Notes: generated from the sequence alone by a model not told the origin. A stretch of 64,000 nt of DNA from Odobenus rosmarus divergens (GCF_000321225.1 NW_004450585.1:3222532-3286531), one strand, 5' to 3'. Shown: positions 34,335 to 47,518, counted from the first letter of the stretch. Made by a program: numbers and translations.

Positions 34335-36575
34335 TAGGGTTAGAGGCAAGAAGATTCCTCTTATTTTGACTTGAGTATAGTCAAAGGAAGATTTGAGTAA
34401 AGCAGAGTTACATGTGAGAAAAGAATAAGTACATTTACTCTAGTCCACCTTTATAAAGCAGATAAGAAAACGTTAATATTGTTAATTGTGGAACCATTCC
34501 AATGACAACATTACACATTGTTGAATATCTGTGAATTTTAGCTCAAGGAAATTTATGTGACTTTAGTTATGATCTTTTAGTAATCATACAGTTAGGTCTT
34601 CTAATAGCCTAGAACTCAATTTAGATGAACTGCCTGGGTCCCCAGGAGAAGGGCTCAGAATTTAAAAGTCTGTCACTGCTGTGACTTTATTATTTCTTCT
34701 TTGTTCATGGGGCATAGAAGCTTTCTATAGAAATGTAATTTTTTTATTAATAAAAATGAATTAATAATGCCTCCATAGAGGTTTTCATTTTGTATTTCAT
34801 TTTGGTTTCAGGCTTATTTCAACCTTCTTTATGATAAAGTGGAGGCACATTTTTATCTTTACTTATTTGCTGTGGAAGATTTTTGTAACTCAAGTACCAA
34901 AATATCTAGAGCACCTGAATGAATATGGAGACTTTAGAGTGCTAATTGGCAATATGGTACATTACCAGATAAGTACATCAGATGGAACTCTTAGAAAGAA
35001 ATATCAAAAGCTCTTTTCTTCTACTTTTCTTGATAACAGCTTTATTTATTATGAAATGCTGGAGATTGGGTCATAGGCTGAATTGGGAAGGAATTGGAGA
35101 AGATATTTTAATGTGAAAAAAAACTTTAGGGAAAAACTTATTCTTTTGAGCTTTTCTTGTGGTATTGTATCATCTGCACCCGTGATGCTACTGGGTGTCA
35201 GTTGATGACATTCCCTATGAATTATTCTCTGGTATATCAAGAAAGCTGTCTATGTCAAAGGGGGCCCTGGCAAGAGTATGGGATAAGACTCTGCAATTTG
35301 ATGATGCAATGAGACTACCTGTTAGATCATTTGGTAAAACGATCATTGGGAAAATTTGGTAATAATTAGGCTGGATATGATTTATATAGTACTGTTATGG
35401 ATGATGTATGGAAGATGTTAGGAAACCATTTAATTCTGATTTCTTTTCATTTTGGCATATATATATAACTTTGAATCATACCTGTTATTAAGATTTGGTG
35501 AATGCAGAGATCATTTAATGTTATCCAGAATTCTACAAGCTTGATACAATTTGGGTACATTATAGATGGTCAGAATTACTGACTTTTTTAAATGAATGAA
35601 TCATCGTATGCTTCAAAGTAATTTTATATGTAGAACAAAGTATAGTAATTATTAAGATGTAGCTTTTGAATTATTTTCCTGGTCTCACATAACACCTAAC
35701 TTTAGACGAACTATTAAAAGAAATCAGGGAAAATTTCCTCGCAAAAAAGTATCCTGCTCATTAGAATCTGGACAAAACCTTGGCCAGGCCATTTCCACCA
35801 TGGGAAAATTCCAGGATAATTATTCTCCATTAACCTTTAAGGAGTGTGGAGAGGGTAGCCATTCAGAGATGGAAAAGGGTTATTTTGTCCTCCATCCTCC
35901 TGTTCTGAGATTTCACATGAATAAATTTTTAGTTTGCATGAAATGGAAGAACCCCACATTTAAATACGAGGTATGGATATGCAATTATTCACATATTGAC
36001 TTTTATCTGCATCTCACAGTGGCTTTGTTTGATGAGATGTCTTAGTTTGTAGAGATGTCTTAGTTTGGCATGGCTCTATTTCTGGCTATTTTCACTTGCA
36101 TTTGTGTTAGTGTATGTCTGGGTTTCTGATCTCAGGAATGCTTTGCTGTGCTTCTTTGTTTTTTCTCTTTTTGCAATTTCATGGGACTTATAAATCCTTT
36201 TCTCATATATTTTGTCTATTTATTTGAAGTAGCATATTAACAAAAGGCATTTAAAAGCCTTACTTATAACAGATAGTATAAAATAGCCTCAAATACTCAA
36301 TTTAGTAAGGAGCTGGCAGAGGAATCAGAACCTGTTTTGTATTCTCTTCAAAAGAGTGGAATAGTCCTGAGTTTGACTGTAGGAGAGCAAAATCATGATA
36401 AGATAAGGAGAAAAAAATTACAGGAACTTCTTGTTCCTTACATTTTTCTTGTTCTTGGTCTGGCCTTCCAGAACAAATGTGATACAGTATTAGTACCATG
36501 CCTGTTCCTAATTGAAATCTATAATTTTATTGTGGTTGCGTTTAGATATAGGCAATCAAATTCTATCCTGTAACT
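34335..36575. other. Non-repetitive intergenic stretch
   Basis: No repeat or gene recognised over 2.2 kb. Open frames at 34831-35076, 35800-36045 and 36337-36573 show no known domain and no splice context. Confidence 0.45.
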
Positions 36576-36577
36576 GA

Positions 36578-36762
36578 TAAGGTTATCAGAGGGGAGGTGG
36601 GTGGGGGGATGGGTTAAATAGGTGATGGGGATTAAAGAATGCCCTTGTCGTGATGAGCACCAAGTGATGTATGAAATTATTGAATCACTATATCGTATGC
36701 CTGAAACTAATATAACACTGTATGTTAGCTAACTGGAATGAAAATAAAAACTTGAAAAAATC
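36578..36762 (+). repeat. Carnivore L1 3'UTR end (module-B type)
   Basis: 'gaggggaggtgggtggggggatgggtta' leads through 'gcctgaaactaatataacactgtatgtta' to an AAATAAAAA tail. A degenerate duplication (ttctatcctgt / tcctatcttgt) may mark the target site. Confidence 0.7.
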
Positions 36763-36764
36763 CT

Positions 36765-37890
36765 ATCTTGTTGTGAACATGGAGACCCGAGTTTATGTCT
36801 CATCTCTGAACGCGTTATATATAAATAGGGGGTTGTAGTGATCATGCCTCTTCTCGAGGATAATTGGGAAATTGGATTGCCACTTGACCCAATGTCTAAG
36901 GAAAGGAATGCCAGCTTTTATTCATTTTAGACTTCTAGGTATCTGTTGGATTGTAGCTAGGACACTGTTTGGGAGTTAAAATTCTTTATATTTTTTCCTA
37001 AATGTGACACCTTTCTACCAAATGACCTAAAATATATATCTGATATCACCATGACTTTGCCTCATTCCATTCTCATTGTAGGCTGGACAGTTGTAGGTGA
37101 TTGTGGAATGATTCTACTCCTGACGTGTGTAGATGAATGCAAAGTAGACCAGAGTGTAGGGAGGGGTTATTGATGAAAACAGTATAAAAAAATAATAATA
37201 AAGTTTGCCTAATAAGAATCAAAGACCAACAGATTATGAAAATGTCATGTCAGCAAAAGAGATTTGAAGGCTGAAAAGGAAGCCTTGGTCATTGGTCATG
37301 GAAAACTTCAATATATTTATGGTTGGATTTTTTTTCCCCCTGTGCATAATAGATAGTATTAACAAAACATTCTTTCTTGTGGGATGAAAATACTTTTCCT
37401 CGATTTTCTTCTGATCCTCATGGAATTTCTAATTATAACCACAAAACCTAACTAGCTGCTTATATCCCGTCCTCTGCTGTGTAATTTCAATCCTTGAACA
37501 CTAAAAATGGTTTACCCAAAGGTGTGTGCACAGAGAGACCTGCAGAGAGATACACAAAGCCTGTAGATGAGGCTCTAGGAAATGGCCGAGGTATACACCA
37601 TCTGCTCTCTGTTCCCCCGAAGTGTGTGGTTTATCAGGGCCCAGCAGGTAGGACTTCGACCCCCACGCATGGGTGGTAGGCCAGAAGGCAAGAAGTTCGA
37701 ACTCCTAGACATTCCCATTCTGTTCTAAATGATTTTTCCAGTCATAAAAACAAAAGTAGTACATTGCCTGTGAGTGACAACTGGTTTAAAAATATTAGTT
37801 ATAGAGGATGCTCTTTATTTCTACGTTGAATTACTTTCCCCTTTTTCTTGATCCTGTTTATCTTATATAAATTAGGTAAGTAACCAATTT
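36765..37890. other. Non-repetitive intergenic stretch
   Basis: No gene or repeat recognised. A tRNA-like B-box pattern near 37697-37707 is isolated and rejected. Confidence 0.45.
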
Positions 37891-37894
37891 ACAT

Positions 37895-37981
37895 TATAGA
37901 ATTTTATTTTTTAATTTAATTTAATTTTAATTTAATTTTTTTTATTACGTTCAGTTAGCCAACATATAATATAGAATTTTA
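37895..37981 (-). mobile_element. Near-minimal L1 3'-end insertion
   Basis: Between 12-bp direct repeats (tatagaatttta at 37895-37906 and 37970-37981) lie only 63 bp. They comprise a long T-rich tail with TTAAT repeats and about 25 bp matching the complement of the carnivore L1 3' terminus (ttcagttagccaacatata). This would be an L1 truncated almost to its last bases. Confidence 0.55.
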
Positions 37982-38246
37982 AAATGGCATTGTGAATGCA
38001 TGGCCAAGTTCAATTTTAGTGGCCTTTCAAGATCACTGCCTTGGTTAGCTTTAGGAAATAACTGTCTCTAGGTGGCAGCATTTCAAGCCTTTGTAGCACA
38101 TATTTTAAAATGTACAAAATGAGGTGGCTAGTGATGATTTGGGGGAACTGCCTAGTTTGCTAAGAAAACACAAGGACTTCTTCACATTTTGGAACATGTT
38201 TGACGTTAATTGAAACCAAACTGGCAGGAAAATAACTGCCCATGAA

Positions 38247-38451
38247 ATAAAATAAGACTGGGGACACCTAGGGGGGCACAGTCGCTTAAGGAGGTTAACA
38301 GCGCTGCTTTCGGCTCAGGTCATGATCCCAGGGTTCTGGGATTGAGCCCCGCATCTGCATGGGGAGTCTGCTTCTCTGTCCGCCTCTCACCCCGCTCGTG
38401 TATCTGGCTCTCTCTCTGTCAAATAAAGAAGGAAAATCAGACAGAAAGAAA

Positions 38452-38483
<32 letters not shown>

Positions 38484-38495
38484 AACTAAGACTAT
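38247..38495 (+). mobile_element. Can-SINE, diverged, with GAAA-expanded tail
   Basis: The body at about 38262-38440 has a rearranged head (cacctaggggggcacagtcg) and normal 'ctcaggtcatgatcccag'. The tail has turned into a (GAAA)n microsatellite (about 38448-38484). Probable TSD: ataagact / actaagact. Confidence 0.8.
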
Positions 38496-38724
38496 GTTTT
38501 TGTTCACAGCTGAGTTTCTAAGGATCATCTAGGTGATTCTCCACCCACCAAACCTTCTAGAGCCTTGATGGCTCTCCAGTCATCCTTCTCAGAGCGTGTG
38601 AGTGCCAAGGGCATTCTCTACTGCAGCGTCAGTGTGGCTCCCTCACCAGTTTAGCAAAGGGGAGGAATTAGGACCTGGCCCTAGTTGCATGCCCCAGACA
38701 ATACCAGGTTGGATGTCTGTCATT

Positions 38725-38960
38725 ACCATTAACATTTATTAACTGCTTATTGTGTGCTAGCTTCACTCTATTTACTTTACATATGCTTGTAGATTGATTC
38801 CTCACAGTAATCCTGACAGGTAGGCACTGCTACACTCCACTTTGCAAATGAAGTGCTAAGGCAGAGAGACGGTAAGTGATCTTGTCCAAGGTAACGTTGC
38901 TAGAAAATTGGCAAAACTGAGGTCTGAAATCAGCCATCGTGCTCCAGAGATTTTGCACTG
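38725..38960 (-). repeat. MIR SINE fossil
   Basis: Complement of MIR: 'aacatttattaactgcttattgtgtgctag', 'cctgacaggtaggcactgctac', 'aggtaacgttgctagaaaattgg'. Confidence 0.75.
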
Positions 38961-39136
38961 ATCTCACATGTCCTACCGTATAGTCCTAGGAGGCAAAAGG
39001 CCTGGAGAGAGTGAGAAAAGTATAGCAACTGGTGTGGCGTAACTTTTATTGGGCTTAAGGGAGAAACATCACTTCTTTATGCTCAAGGCTCTGCAGGGGA
39101 TTCTTCTGAAGGTTTGGCATCTACTTTCTGACCCGG

Positions 39137-39240
39137 TAGTTCAATTCAATTCAGCATGCATTTATCGAGTGCCTCTTGTAAGGCGCTAGGGACGGAGAGG
39201 CAGATAAGATACAGATAAAACTACACACTAAATCTCAGAA
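39137..39240 (-). repeat. L2 3' end fragment
   Basis: 'tcagcatgcatttatcgagtgcctcttg...ggcgctagggacgg' is the antisense L2 terminus. Confidence 0.55.
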
Positions 39241-39244
39241 AGGT

Positions 39245-40028
39245 GTTCTTTATTTTGTAAGTGTCCTCTGATGACAATTCTTTGCTAATGTCCTTGAAGG
39301 AGCGGAATGACAAGTGAGAATGCAAAGCTCCAAATGCATGCTTGTTTCTTAGTAGAGGTCAACCTCTCTTTTTGTGCACATCTCAAGTCATTCAATGAAG
39401 TACAACTGAAGATGTACATATCGGATGAATCTGATTCACAGTGTTCCTCTCTGGCTATCAGTAGCAAGCCATGATTGCTTGAAGCTGTTTATTAACCTGC
39501 TGGCTCCAGATGAGCTTCTCAGACCACGAACATGCAATAACTTTAATGGAAGAAAAAGAGTCTTTTTTTTTTTTCCATCTCTGTATTTTAGATCATTTTT
39601 GCTTTGAACCCTGCTTAACTTGTTTTTTAAAATAGCAAACAGCATGTAGAAAAATTTATCATCTGTTAAACAGTCATGCAAAGAATGACATGGCCATCCT
39701 GCCTCTCTAGCAATGAAGACATCCTCTGAATTACTACCATCAAATCCCATGAATTACTTGAAATAAATAAATAAACGGAAACCCCATCCGTTAGCTGTTT
39801 AGCAGCCACTGAAATTCTTGATTCTGTGATTACTTTCTACAAGTGACTTTGAGAATTAATTAGGAATTAGAAAATGTGAAAGGAAGATGCTTGAACCTCA
39901 TGGATATATTCACAAGAAAGACTTCAAAAGACTTACTATCTTCATCTCTAATGTCTATGGGTTAAGTGGCACATTTCGAGGTGGAGATAATTTGGGGCCC
40001 CGTTATTGGTATCACCCCACGTATTTCA
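39245..40028. other. Non-repetitive stretch
   Basis: Nothing recognised. The minus frame 39436-39750 (104 codons) overlaps a plus frame and shows no domain. Confidence 0.45.
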
Positions 40029-40029
40029 T

Positions 40030-40208
40030 GATAGTAACAACAATAACTAATAGTTATTGAGCCAGGCCCTATGCTAAGTATTTAACAACGTATCATCTCT
40101 TTTAATCTTCCCAAACATCTATTTTTCGTGTAAGAAAAAAGGATCAGAGAGGTTACTTTTCCCAGGTCACATAGCTAACGTGGCAGAGTGGGGCTACCCA
40201 CATGGGAG
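40030..40208 (-). repeat. MIR SINE fossil
   Basis: Complement of MIR: 'tagttattgagccaggccctatgctaag', 'cagagaggttacttttcccaggtcacatagctaa'. Confidence 0.75.
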
Positions 40209-40464
40209 ATTTGTCTAAGTCCATACTCATTGCTACCTTTCCATAATCTCTAACAAAGTCATTTTATTTATGAACTCTAGTTACCGCCCACTCACTCAGC
40301 ATATCACAGCCATAAGCCATTCCAGAATCCCTGAATTTTTGTGGGTTTATTGTGAGAAATAAATTCATCCCCTAATTATATACCATCATTACTCCAGATA
40401 CCTTCATTTTACAACTTGTCATAGTCATTATTTTACCTTCATTTGTGTTGTGGATTTCATTAGT

Positions 40465-40825
40465 GTCAGTATTAGTCATCTATTGATGAAACCAATCACT
40501 CCAAAACTCTGTGGCTCAATGCAACAATCATCACTTATTACATCTTCTGGTTTCTGAGGGCCAGGAATTCAGATAGAGTACAACAGGGATGAATTATTTA
40601 TGCTCCATAATGTCTGAAGCCTAAGCTGGGGATGGAATCATCCAAAGGCTCACTCACTCTAGTGTCTGGCAGTGGATGCTGGCTGTCAGCCAAGGGCCTA
40701 GCCGAGGCTTTTGTTGGAATATCTATACATGGCCTCTCCATCAGTCTTGGGCTTTCTCACAACATGACGGCTGGCTTCAAGAGAAATTATCTCAAGACAG
40801 AGCACCAACACAAAAGCCAAATTAC
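40465..40825 (-). mobile_element. MLT1-like (MaLR) LTR
   Basis: Antisense landmarks: 'agtattagtcatctattgatg', 'actctgtggctcaatgcaaca', 'gtctggcagtggatgctggctgtcagcc', 'ctttctcacaacatgacggc'. Confidence 0.55.
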
Positions 40826-40849
40826 CTTTTTTTTTGAGTGTGTGCTTGT

Positions 40850-41635
40850 ATGTCCATGCATGCAACTTTATTAAGGTATAATTTACATATTATACAGTTC
40901 ACCCATTGCAAGTGTATTGAAGATCTTTCCAAGTCTATACCATTGGCATTTATATAAAAGGATGCATAGTTAAATAAAATACATGCTAATGCTGGGGTTA
41001 TTGATAAAGAGAAGATAATTAGGTGTTCTTGAAGCATTCCATAAATCATCTCAGCATCTCAGACTATAGTTGCCTTATTTAAAAATATGGTCCTTGATTG
41101 GAGAAAAAGCATGTTGAGTGCCTGGGCATTATACATACATACTCTGTATCTTTGTCAGGAACTTTCTGTACACATGTGACTACCCCAAGAATAGTCACAC
41201 CAAATAGCTGATAAATGTGACTTCTATTGTGGGAGAGTAAGGAGTTCCACCTGTAGACTCTAATGACTGGCTGTCCTATAAATTTTCCTCCCACTTCATT
41301 GTAAACAAATCTCTGATTTTGTTCAGATATATGACTGAAATGTGAGCAGGGAAGGTGGAAATTCCACTCAGGCCCTCTAGCTCCAGGGAATCAACAGTGA
41401 AGTGGAGCCCACATTCTTCTTTCATGCCTTGGGAGATGTGGTGTGAGGGCAAGACACTTGGAGGTGTGACAGCCATTTTGTGACTATAAAGGGAGAGCCA
41501 ATAAAGTAGCAGAGAAGACAACCCAGAACCCTGACAATTTTGAGCAGCTATAGTAACCAACTCTGAAACTTCTACCTCAAAGAGTCTTGATAAGACACTA
41601 AAATGTCCTTGATGTTCAAGCCACTTTAGAATAAT
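40850..41635. other. LINE-like scrap and unclassified sequence
   Basis: 'actttattaaggtataatttacatattatacagttcaccc' (40865-40905) is a widespread LINE-type phrase. The rest is unclassified; frames at 41079-41294 and 41276-41560 (-) are not gene-like. Confidence 0.35.
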
Positions 41636-41636
41636 T

Positions 41637-41812
41637 CTTTTTTTTTTTTTTAAGATGTATTTATTTGAGAGAGAGTGGAAGAGAGAAACCCAAGCAGACT
41701 CTGCTTCTGAGCACAGAGCCTGATGCGGGGCTCAGTCCCATTATCCTGAGATCATGACCTGAGCCAAAACCAAGAGTTGGACTTAAAGGACTGCGCCACC
41801 CAGGTGCTCTGA
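41637..41812 (-). mobile_element. Can-SINE
   Basis: Reverse copy: T13 tail, short GAGAGA tract, 'gatcatgacctgagccaaaaccaagag', 'gcgccacccaggtgctc' head complement. Confidence 0.9.
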
Positions 41813-41814
41813 AT

Positions 41815-43515
41815 CAAGCCGCTTTAATTCACATACTTCGTTACTTGAAGCAGAACTCCTCCTAAGTGACAAACTCCTGTGAAAAAAACAAGTCATGCTT
41901 ATTGGGAACAGAACAAAAGTATATGACTACTTGCTCTCATTAACAGCATTGCTATAAACTGTGAATTAATCTTAAGATTATTAGAATTCATAATTTTTCT
42001 TTTGGAAAGTCAGTGTCAGTAACAGTGTTCATATCTTCTAGGCACCTGAGGCCATAATGACTGTGTTAAGGAAATATTGAATTAAGATTAACTAAAAATA
42101 GTTTACCCAAGTTTTGAAGTTTGTGCTTTAAAATATTATAGGAGACAGGGAGAAAGTTCTAAAGATCTGAGCAAATGATTTAGGAAATAAAAGGCTGTGA
42201 TTGGAAACTATAAAATATCTTTATGGAAGGGGCATAGACCACTAGGCCAGGGATCATTTTGTACTACCAAATTGTGTGCAGGACTCCCACCGGAGTCAAT
42301 CAGAGTCATATGCAAAAATCAGTGTCAGGATCTTTTCCTGAAACCATAAATGAGGAAAGCTGAAAAATCTGAACTATACCTTGATAGATGTCTGGGAGAG
42401 CACCAAATGTCAGGGAGGCCAGGTGTTTGATGGAAATGAACGTGCTTGATACTCTAATATTGCTGGATAAATTAACAAGAAAGAATTCCATTCAGTGTCT
42501 TTCCTTAAACTTGAAACATTTTCTTAAAGCCCTCAGAACTTCTTCAATAATTATTTTTTCCAGATGGTTGAGAATTTTAATGAATAATATTCACTCTTTG
42601 TAGAAACGATATAAGTAGCCTTTTTCTTTCCAATAATCTTAGAAAAAATTCCTTCCTAAATTTAACCTGTAGGAGAGAAGTTAACTTCTGTGCACTCTTG
42701 TTTCTGGAATAGAAGGTATTAGCTTATATGCTCTGTACCAACCACTTTATTATGAGTTTCTTTAACTGTTAGAAACGGGGTGAGGAAGGGAGGATGCAGC
42801 ATTTGGCAATGTCAAGCCTCTGAAAACCTACTTTTTGAATAATTTTGTCATGGAGGTTCCAGGGAATAATTAAAAATCATCTTCTAATGATTAAAAATCA
42901 TCCAGATATGGTTATGTAATTTAAACAGAAGCTGTGATTTATGAAAAAAATAATGCTTTAATTGAGGAGGTATTTGAAGAGCCAGTACATAGAATTTTGC
43001 TTGAAGTCAGTGTTGATTAGAACACTTACATATCAGTTGTGATAATCGAAGGAATTAAAAAAAATCTTGATTTTAATCTTTAGTTATGAAAATTTTCACA
43101 GGCTTTACCAGGCCAGTTCTGTAATTTATGAGCTCATCACTCATGGGGATAAGTGGTTATTGTATTTTTGTTGCTGTCTCCTTCTTGTGGGACATACTTC
43201 ATCATTTTTATTAGAATGTTATCACTCTATTGTATTTATTAAGTTGGCAACAGAGATTTATACTACGCATCATTTTAGGGTCTACTCTATGAACTCTAAG
43301 GCAATTTTGATAAAGAAAATGATAATATTGACATATTGATTGAATGATCTAAGTTTTTTTGTTTGTATGAGAATCAGAAGAGGTTCTTAGTGGATAAGAC
43401 CGAAGGTGTAGACAGTCTAGTATTTGTAGACATAGCATATTTAAAGTATTTTTTTCAGATTGTGATATTACCATTTCCACAAGAATAAGTTCTTCTTTTG
43501 TTAAGAATGTTGTCT
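41815..43515. other. Non-repetitive intergenic stretch
   Basis: No gene, RNA or repeat family recognised; AT-rich. Confidence 0.45.
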
Positions 43516-43517
43516 TC

Positions 43518-43700
43518 TGGGATGTCTGGGTGGCTTAGTCGGTTAAGCGTCTGCCTTCGGCTCAGGTCATGATCCCAGGGTCCTGGAATCGAGCCCCACA
43601 TTGGGCTCTTTGCTCAGCGGGGAGTCTGCTTCTCCCTCTGCCCCTCCCCCCACTCATGTGTGCTCTCTTTCAAATAAATAAATTAAATCTTAAAAAAAAA
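43518..43700 (+). mobile_element. Can-SINE
   Basis: Full-length plus copy with 'ggcttagtcggttaagcgtctgccttcgg' and an AAATAAATAAATT/A9 tail. Confidence 0.92.
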
Positions 43701-43704
43701 GAGA

Positions 43705-45950
43705 ACAATCTTTAAAATTTCAAGGTTACTTCTGGTTCCGGTGTTGTGAGATTTAATAAACTATTGCATGATCTACTTCTACTCTTCATAATATAGCTCC
43801 TCTGGGTTGCAGTGGGCTCATCATAAAATGAGGATTTTGCTATAATTGATCTCGAAGGTCCAGCCCTAGAATTCTATTAATCTATATACAATTTCCACTT
43901 ATTCTTCAGATGAACTCTTCCTGGTATTAGCATTTTATTGTGTTTCTCTCATTGGGTAATAAAGGCTTACTTTGTGTATGTAAAATAATTTTAGGCATGA
44001 ATGGTTAGAAACATTTTTTTGGCAAGTAGCCTCTTTATTCCTGAATTAAATTGGGTTTAAGACTGACCCTGAAGGTAAAACCACTGTAGTCTTGTAGAAT
44101 GCCCTAGAGTCTGGATTGGAAGTCAAGTCCCTGGGCTAGCTTCTGTCTTCTGTGTTCTTTAATGCAAGTCTCTCTTTTCTGATCTCTCAGTCCTTAAATT
44201 CTCAAGTGCCAGAAATGCAGAGCCATTACTCATTCTCTCTTCTCCTGCCACCTCCTGTAACTGCCTGTACTTACTGAGCTGACACTCTGGATAAGTTATG
44301 GCCCCGTTCTCTAAAATTCCAAGGGCCTTAAAGCCCTCCCTTCCCCAGCGCTCTCGGGCTTGTCAGGATCGTCTGGTTATTAGGTGCTCAAAGATTTCTC
44401 AGACTGTGGTCATGGGCTTGGGAGAATACTGATGGGTAGGAACACGTTTAGTGTCAATACTAGGGTGTGAGGTGGGAGTCAGTGGTGTTGGAACTCCAGG
44501 GCCTGGTTTTTCTAATGTGTCAGTGCAGTGTCAGTGTGAATGTGATTATACTGATGATGGTGAAGAGAACTGAATAGTAAATGCCATTGGGGAAAACTGG
44601 AAATCTCTGTTCATAACAGATACAATAGAATGAGGGAAAATTCAAAATTTAATTTGGTTACGGAAAAAAATAATTATAGTACTTTTGTAACTCCATTTTA
44701 ACTTAGGTTTATTTTTTAAGCAGCAAAATAACAATTCTATAGATAGCTAAATACGTCACATGGGTTTTGTTACTTCATTGTTCAATTTTATTCATATACT
44801 TTCGGTGTTCATATAATTTAGTCCTCTACTCATGCAATGAGGTAATTGTTTTATATTTTAAAGAAAAATTAGATTGCATCCTGACCAAGGTAATTTTGAG
44901 CTTAAAGGATTTGTGTGAATGCTAATGAATGCCCACCCGAGAACTCTCAGGTACATGCAGGCAGATCTTGAGAAGAATTATGAAACAGAGAGCTTTTAAT
45001 CACATGTTAATTCTTCAAACAAATCTTTTAAAACAACATCCCTTGTTTGTTTCTACATGTTCATTGCAAAAGTAATGGAAATAGAGAAAAACTTAATATG
45101 TGAAATAATTATTAACCCACATACCCTACAGATAAGTAAACACTAGTAACATTTTGGCATAAACTTTTATAATTCTTTTATAATTCACATATACTTTTTT
45201 TGGATGCCAAAATTACTCCCAATCTCTTTCTTTTGTTTCTACTTTAAAATATTAACTTTTCTAGGTCTCAGTAGATTTTCCAAAGAAATGAGGGTGTTGC
45301 TGTGATTGGTGTCTGAGGTCTAGCCCCACCAATTCTATGGACTTTTAAAATTTTCACATTCTTTGGGTAAAATCTCTTACACACCAATATAAAAATTCTT
45401 TTGAATCCACCATTTCATGCCTACCAATGTTTTGTGAACATTTCTATATCACTGAATATTATTTAATAATATAATTTTAATGGTTTTATATTATTCTATT
45501 ATGATTATAGTGTAGTGTTTTACCAATCTCCTTTTAAACATTAAGAATATTTTTTTCGAATTTTCCAGTTGTATTTTATGCTCAATTGTCTTTATAATAA
45601 ACTCTTATACCTATGTCTGATGATTTGTGTATAAATAAATTCTTAAGCGTATAGTTTGTAGAAATCAAAAGATTCCCAAGGTTTAAGTATTTTATAAATG
45701 TAGTGAAAATTACCTCCAGAAATGATGCTCTAGGTTTTATACTCCCGAATTTTAGCTCAGCATATTAGTATTTGAAAATATTTATTGATCAAGTTTAATA
45801 TGATGACAAATTGCTTTATGTTCCTTTGTTTATGAAATTTTTCATATATTTATTGATCACTTGTATTCCTTTGCACATTTTTTTGTACTTACCTGCTTTA
45901 TTGATTCCTTCACCTATTAACACCTTGTCATAAATATAGCAAATATATTT
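43705..45950. other. Intergenic stretch with weak old-repeat traces
   Basis: A possible diverged MIR lies near 44105-44230 (tagagtctggattggaagtcaag). T-rich text at about 45060-45770 resembles old antisense LINE sequence, but no family can be assigned. No gene seen. Confidence 0.35.
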
Positions 45951-45954
45951 TCCT

Positions 45955-46045
45955 GAGTTTAGCGTATGACACACTAGCTGTGTGATCTTGGGAATGATGT
46001 TTATTTTGCCTGTGTCTCAGTTTCTTTAAAACTGGACCGATCTAG
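45955..46045 (+). repeat. MIR core fragment
   Basis: 'cacactagctgtgtgatcttggga' and 'ctgtgtctcagtttctttaaaactgg' are the MIR core and its downstream part. Confidence 0.7.
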
Positions 46046-46063
46046 TCCATCTCTTCCGTTAAT

Positions 46064-46520
46064 GTGCTCTGGGCCTGGGGGTCTGAGATTGTGACTTTTT
46101 ATTGGAGTGAGTGCCCTCATTTTCCTGCTCTCCTGTTCTCACCTTTGTACCTGGGTGTCGAAGGGAAGTGTCTCCACTGTTGGCTGCAGGTCTATTTTGC
46201 CCCTAGTGGTGTCAAGTTCTTTCAACAGCTCCCTGTGGGTCAAAGTCCCGAGGCTGTCCCTCTGGCCCTGCTAGTTGTTCAGGCAATCGTGGCCTCCTGG
46301 CTTCTGGTCCTAAGCACCACCCTGTGGACTCTCATCGCCATGGATATTAACAAACCCAGCTCTGGGTCTGCCTTGCCCACAGTCAGCCCCCGCCTGCAGG
46401 GAGGGCACCACCAAACAACTTCTTAGTGTTGCTGGCATGCTTCTCACCAGTGCCTTCCTCGTGGCCTTGCTGAATGGCACGGTGTTTGCTATCCTGTTCT
46501 TCCAGTGGAACATAATCCTC
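46064..46520 (+). pseudogene. Possible decayed retrocopy of an unidentified membrane protein
   Basis: The segment has noticeably higher GC than its flanks and a 120-codon open frame (46064-46426). Its later half contains a strongly hydrophobic run (PLALLVVQAIVASWLLVLST). Shortly after the stop another frame carries a second hydrophobic run (AGMLLTSAFLVALLNGTVFA) ending in a stop at about 46521. A frameshift between two membrane segments would explain this. An AATAAA lies at about 46745. I cannot name a parent gene, and chance plus GC composition is a real alternative. Confidence 0.25.
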
Positions 46521-46524
46521 TGAT

Positions 46525-47515
46525 GAGTACTCTGGCCTTAACTAATACCTTTATTCCAGCTCACCCACCTCTCTGAGCCCCTTTATTCTTCACTGCCTCT
46601 CAGGCAAGTCAGACATTCCCACCTCGTTCAGCAGGGACCATCACTTTTTTAGACTTCCAGGAGCTGCTCTGACAACAAGTGTAGCCGCTCCCTGAGCTTC
46701 CTACCAAATTGTTAGCTCTCGTGCTGTGAAAAATTGCCCAAGTAAATAAATCTTTTTTTACCCAGTCTTACATTCCAGCCCCTCTAAATCCAATACCTGA
46801 TTCACTCTCCTGGCTCCTGCTGGTGTAATGTAGCTAAATCTTGCCGCTCCTTGGGTGAGTAGTCTCTTTCCTTTGTCAGGCCCCGTGCGGCCCCACGCAG
46901 GTGATGCTGGGATGTAATCCTAGCCAGCAGGTTGGCAACCAGGACAGGAAGCGCAGGCAGTTTCTGAGAGGTGTGAGGCCTCTGCAGCATCTTCTAGCAC
47001 AGGGTCCTAGGGGTCAGGGTCCCACGCTTTTCCACCCAGGGCCCCGACCTTAGGACAGCAGACCCTCCTTGACTGAGTATTTAATCATCTGTGGAGCTCT
47101 GACACTTTAACTTTCAAAGCTTCGATTTCCTGTTAACTGTGTCTTCTCTTCCCCTTTATAAGCTATTAAACAGGCCAAAGGCTCTCACACTTAGCCTTTA
47201 ACTGCTTTTTCAAAGCGCTTATTTTCTTGTTATTCCTTTGTAGTTAGCAATACAATATACCTGTAATCAACCAACTCTGCTGTCTTTGTAAGTATTGTTC
47301 CTCTTTATCTTCCAAATGCCTTTCTGGTCACTGTTGATGACTGTTAGCAATGGGGCTGCCTTATGCCAGGGACTATCCATGTCCCATGTATTACTCAGGG
47401 CCGCATCATCTTTGCCTGCTGAGCAGTGAGAGATCTCATCCCCCAAACCCATCTTACTGCTTCTTTTGTTTGTTCAGGTTCTCAGGAAGCAGGGGCCAGG
47501 ACAGAATTAGACATG
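46525..47515. other. Unclassified intergenic stretch
   Basis: Moderately GC-rich in the first half. No gene or repeat family recognised. Confidence 0.4.
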
Positions 47516-47518
47516 TGT

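Noticed and set aside
37600..37710. tRNA-like A/B box pattern (ggtaggccag, gttcgaactcc)
   Set aside because: No cloverleaf stems can be paired and no CCA-side terminator run follows; probably coincidence.
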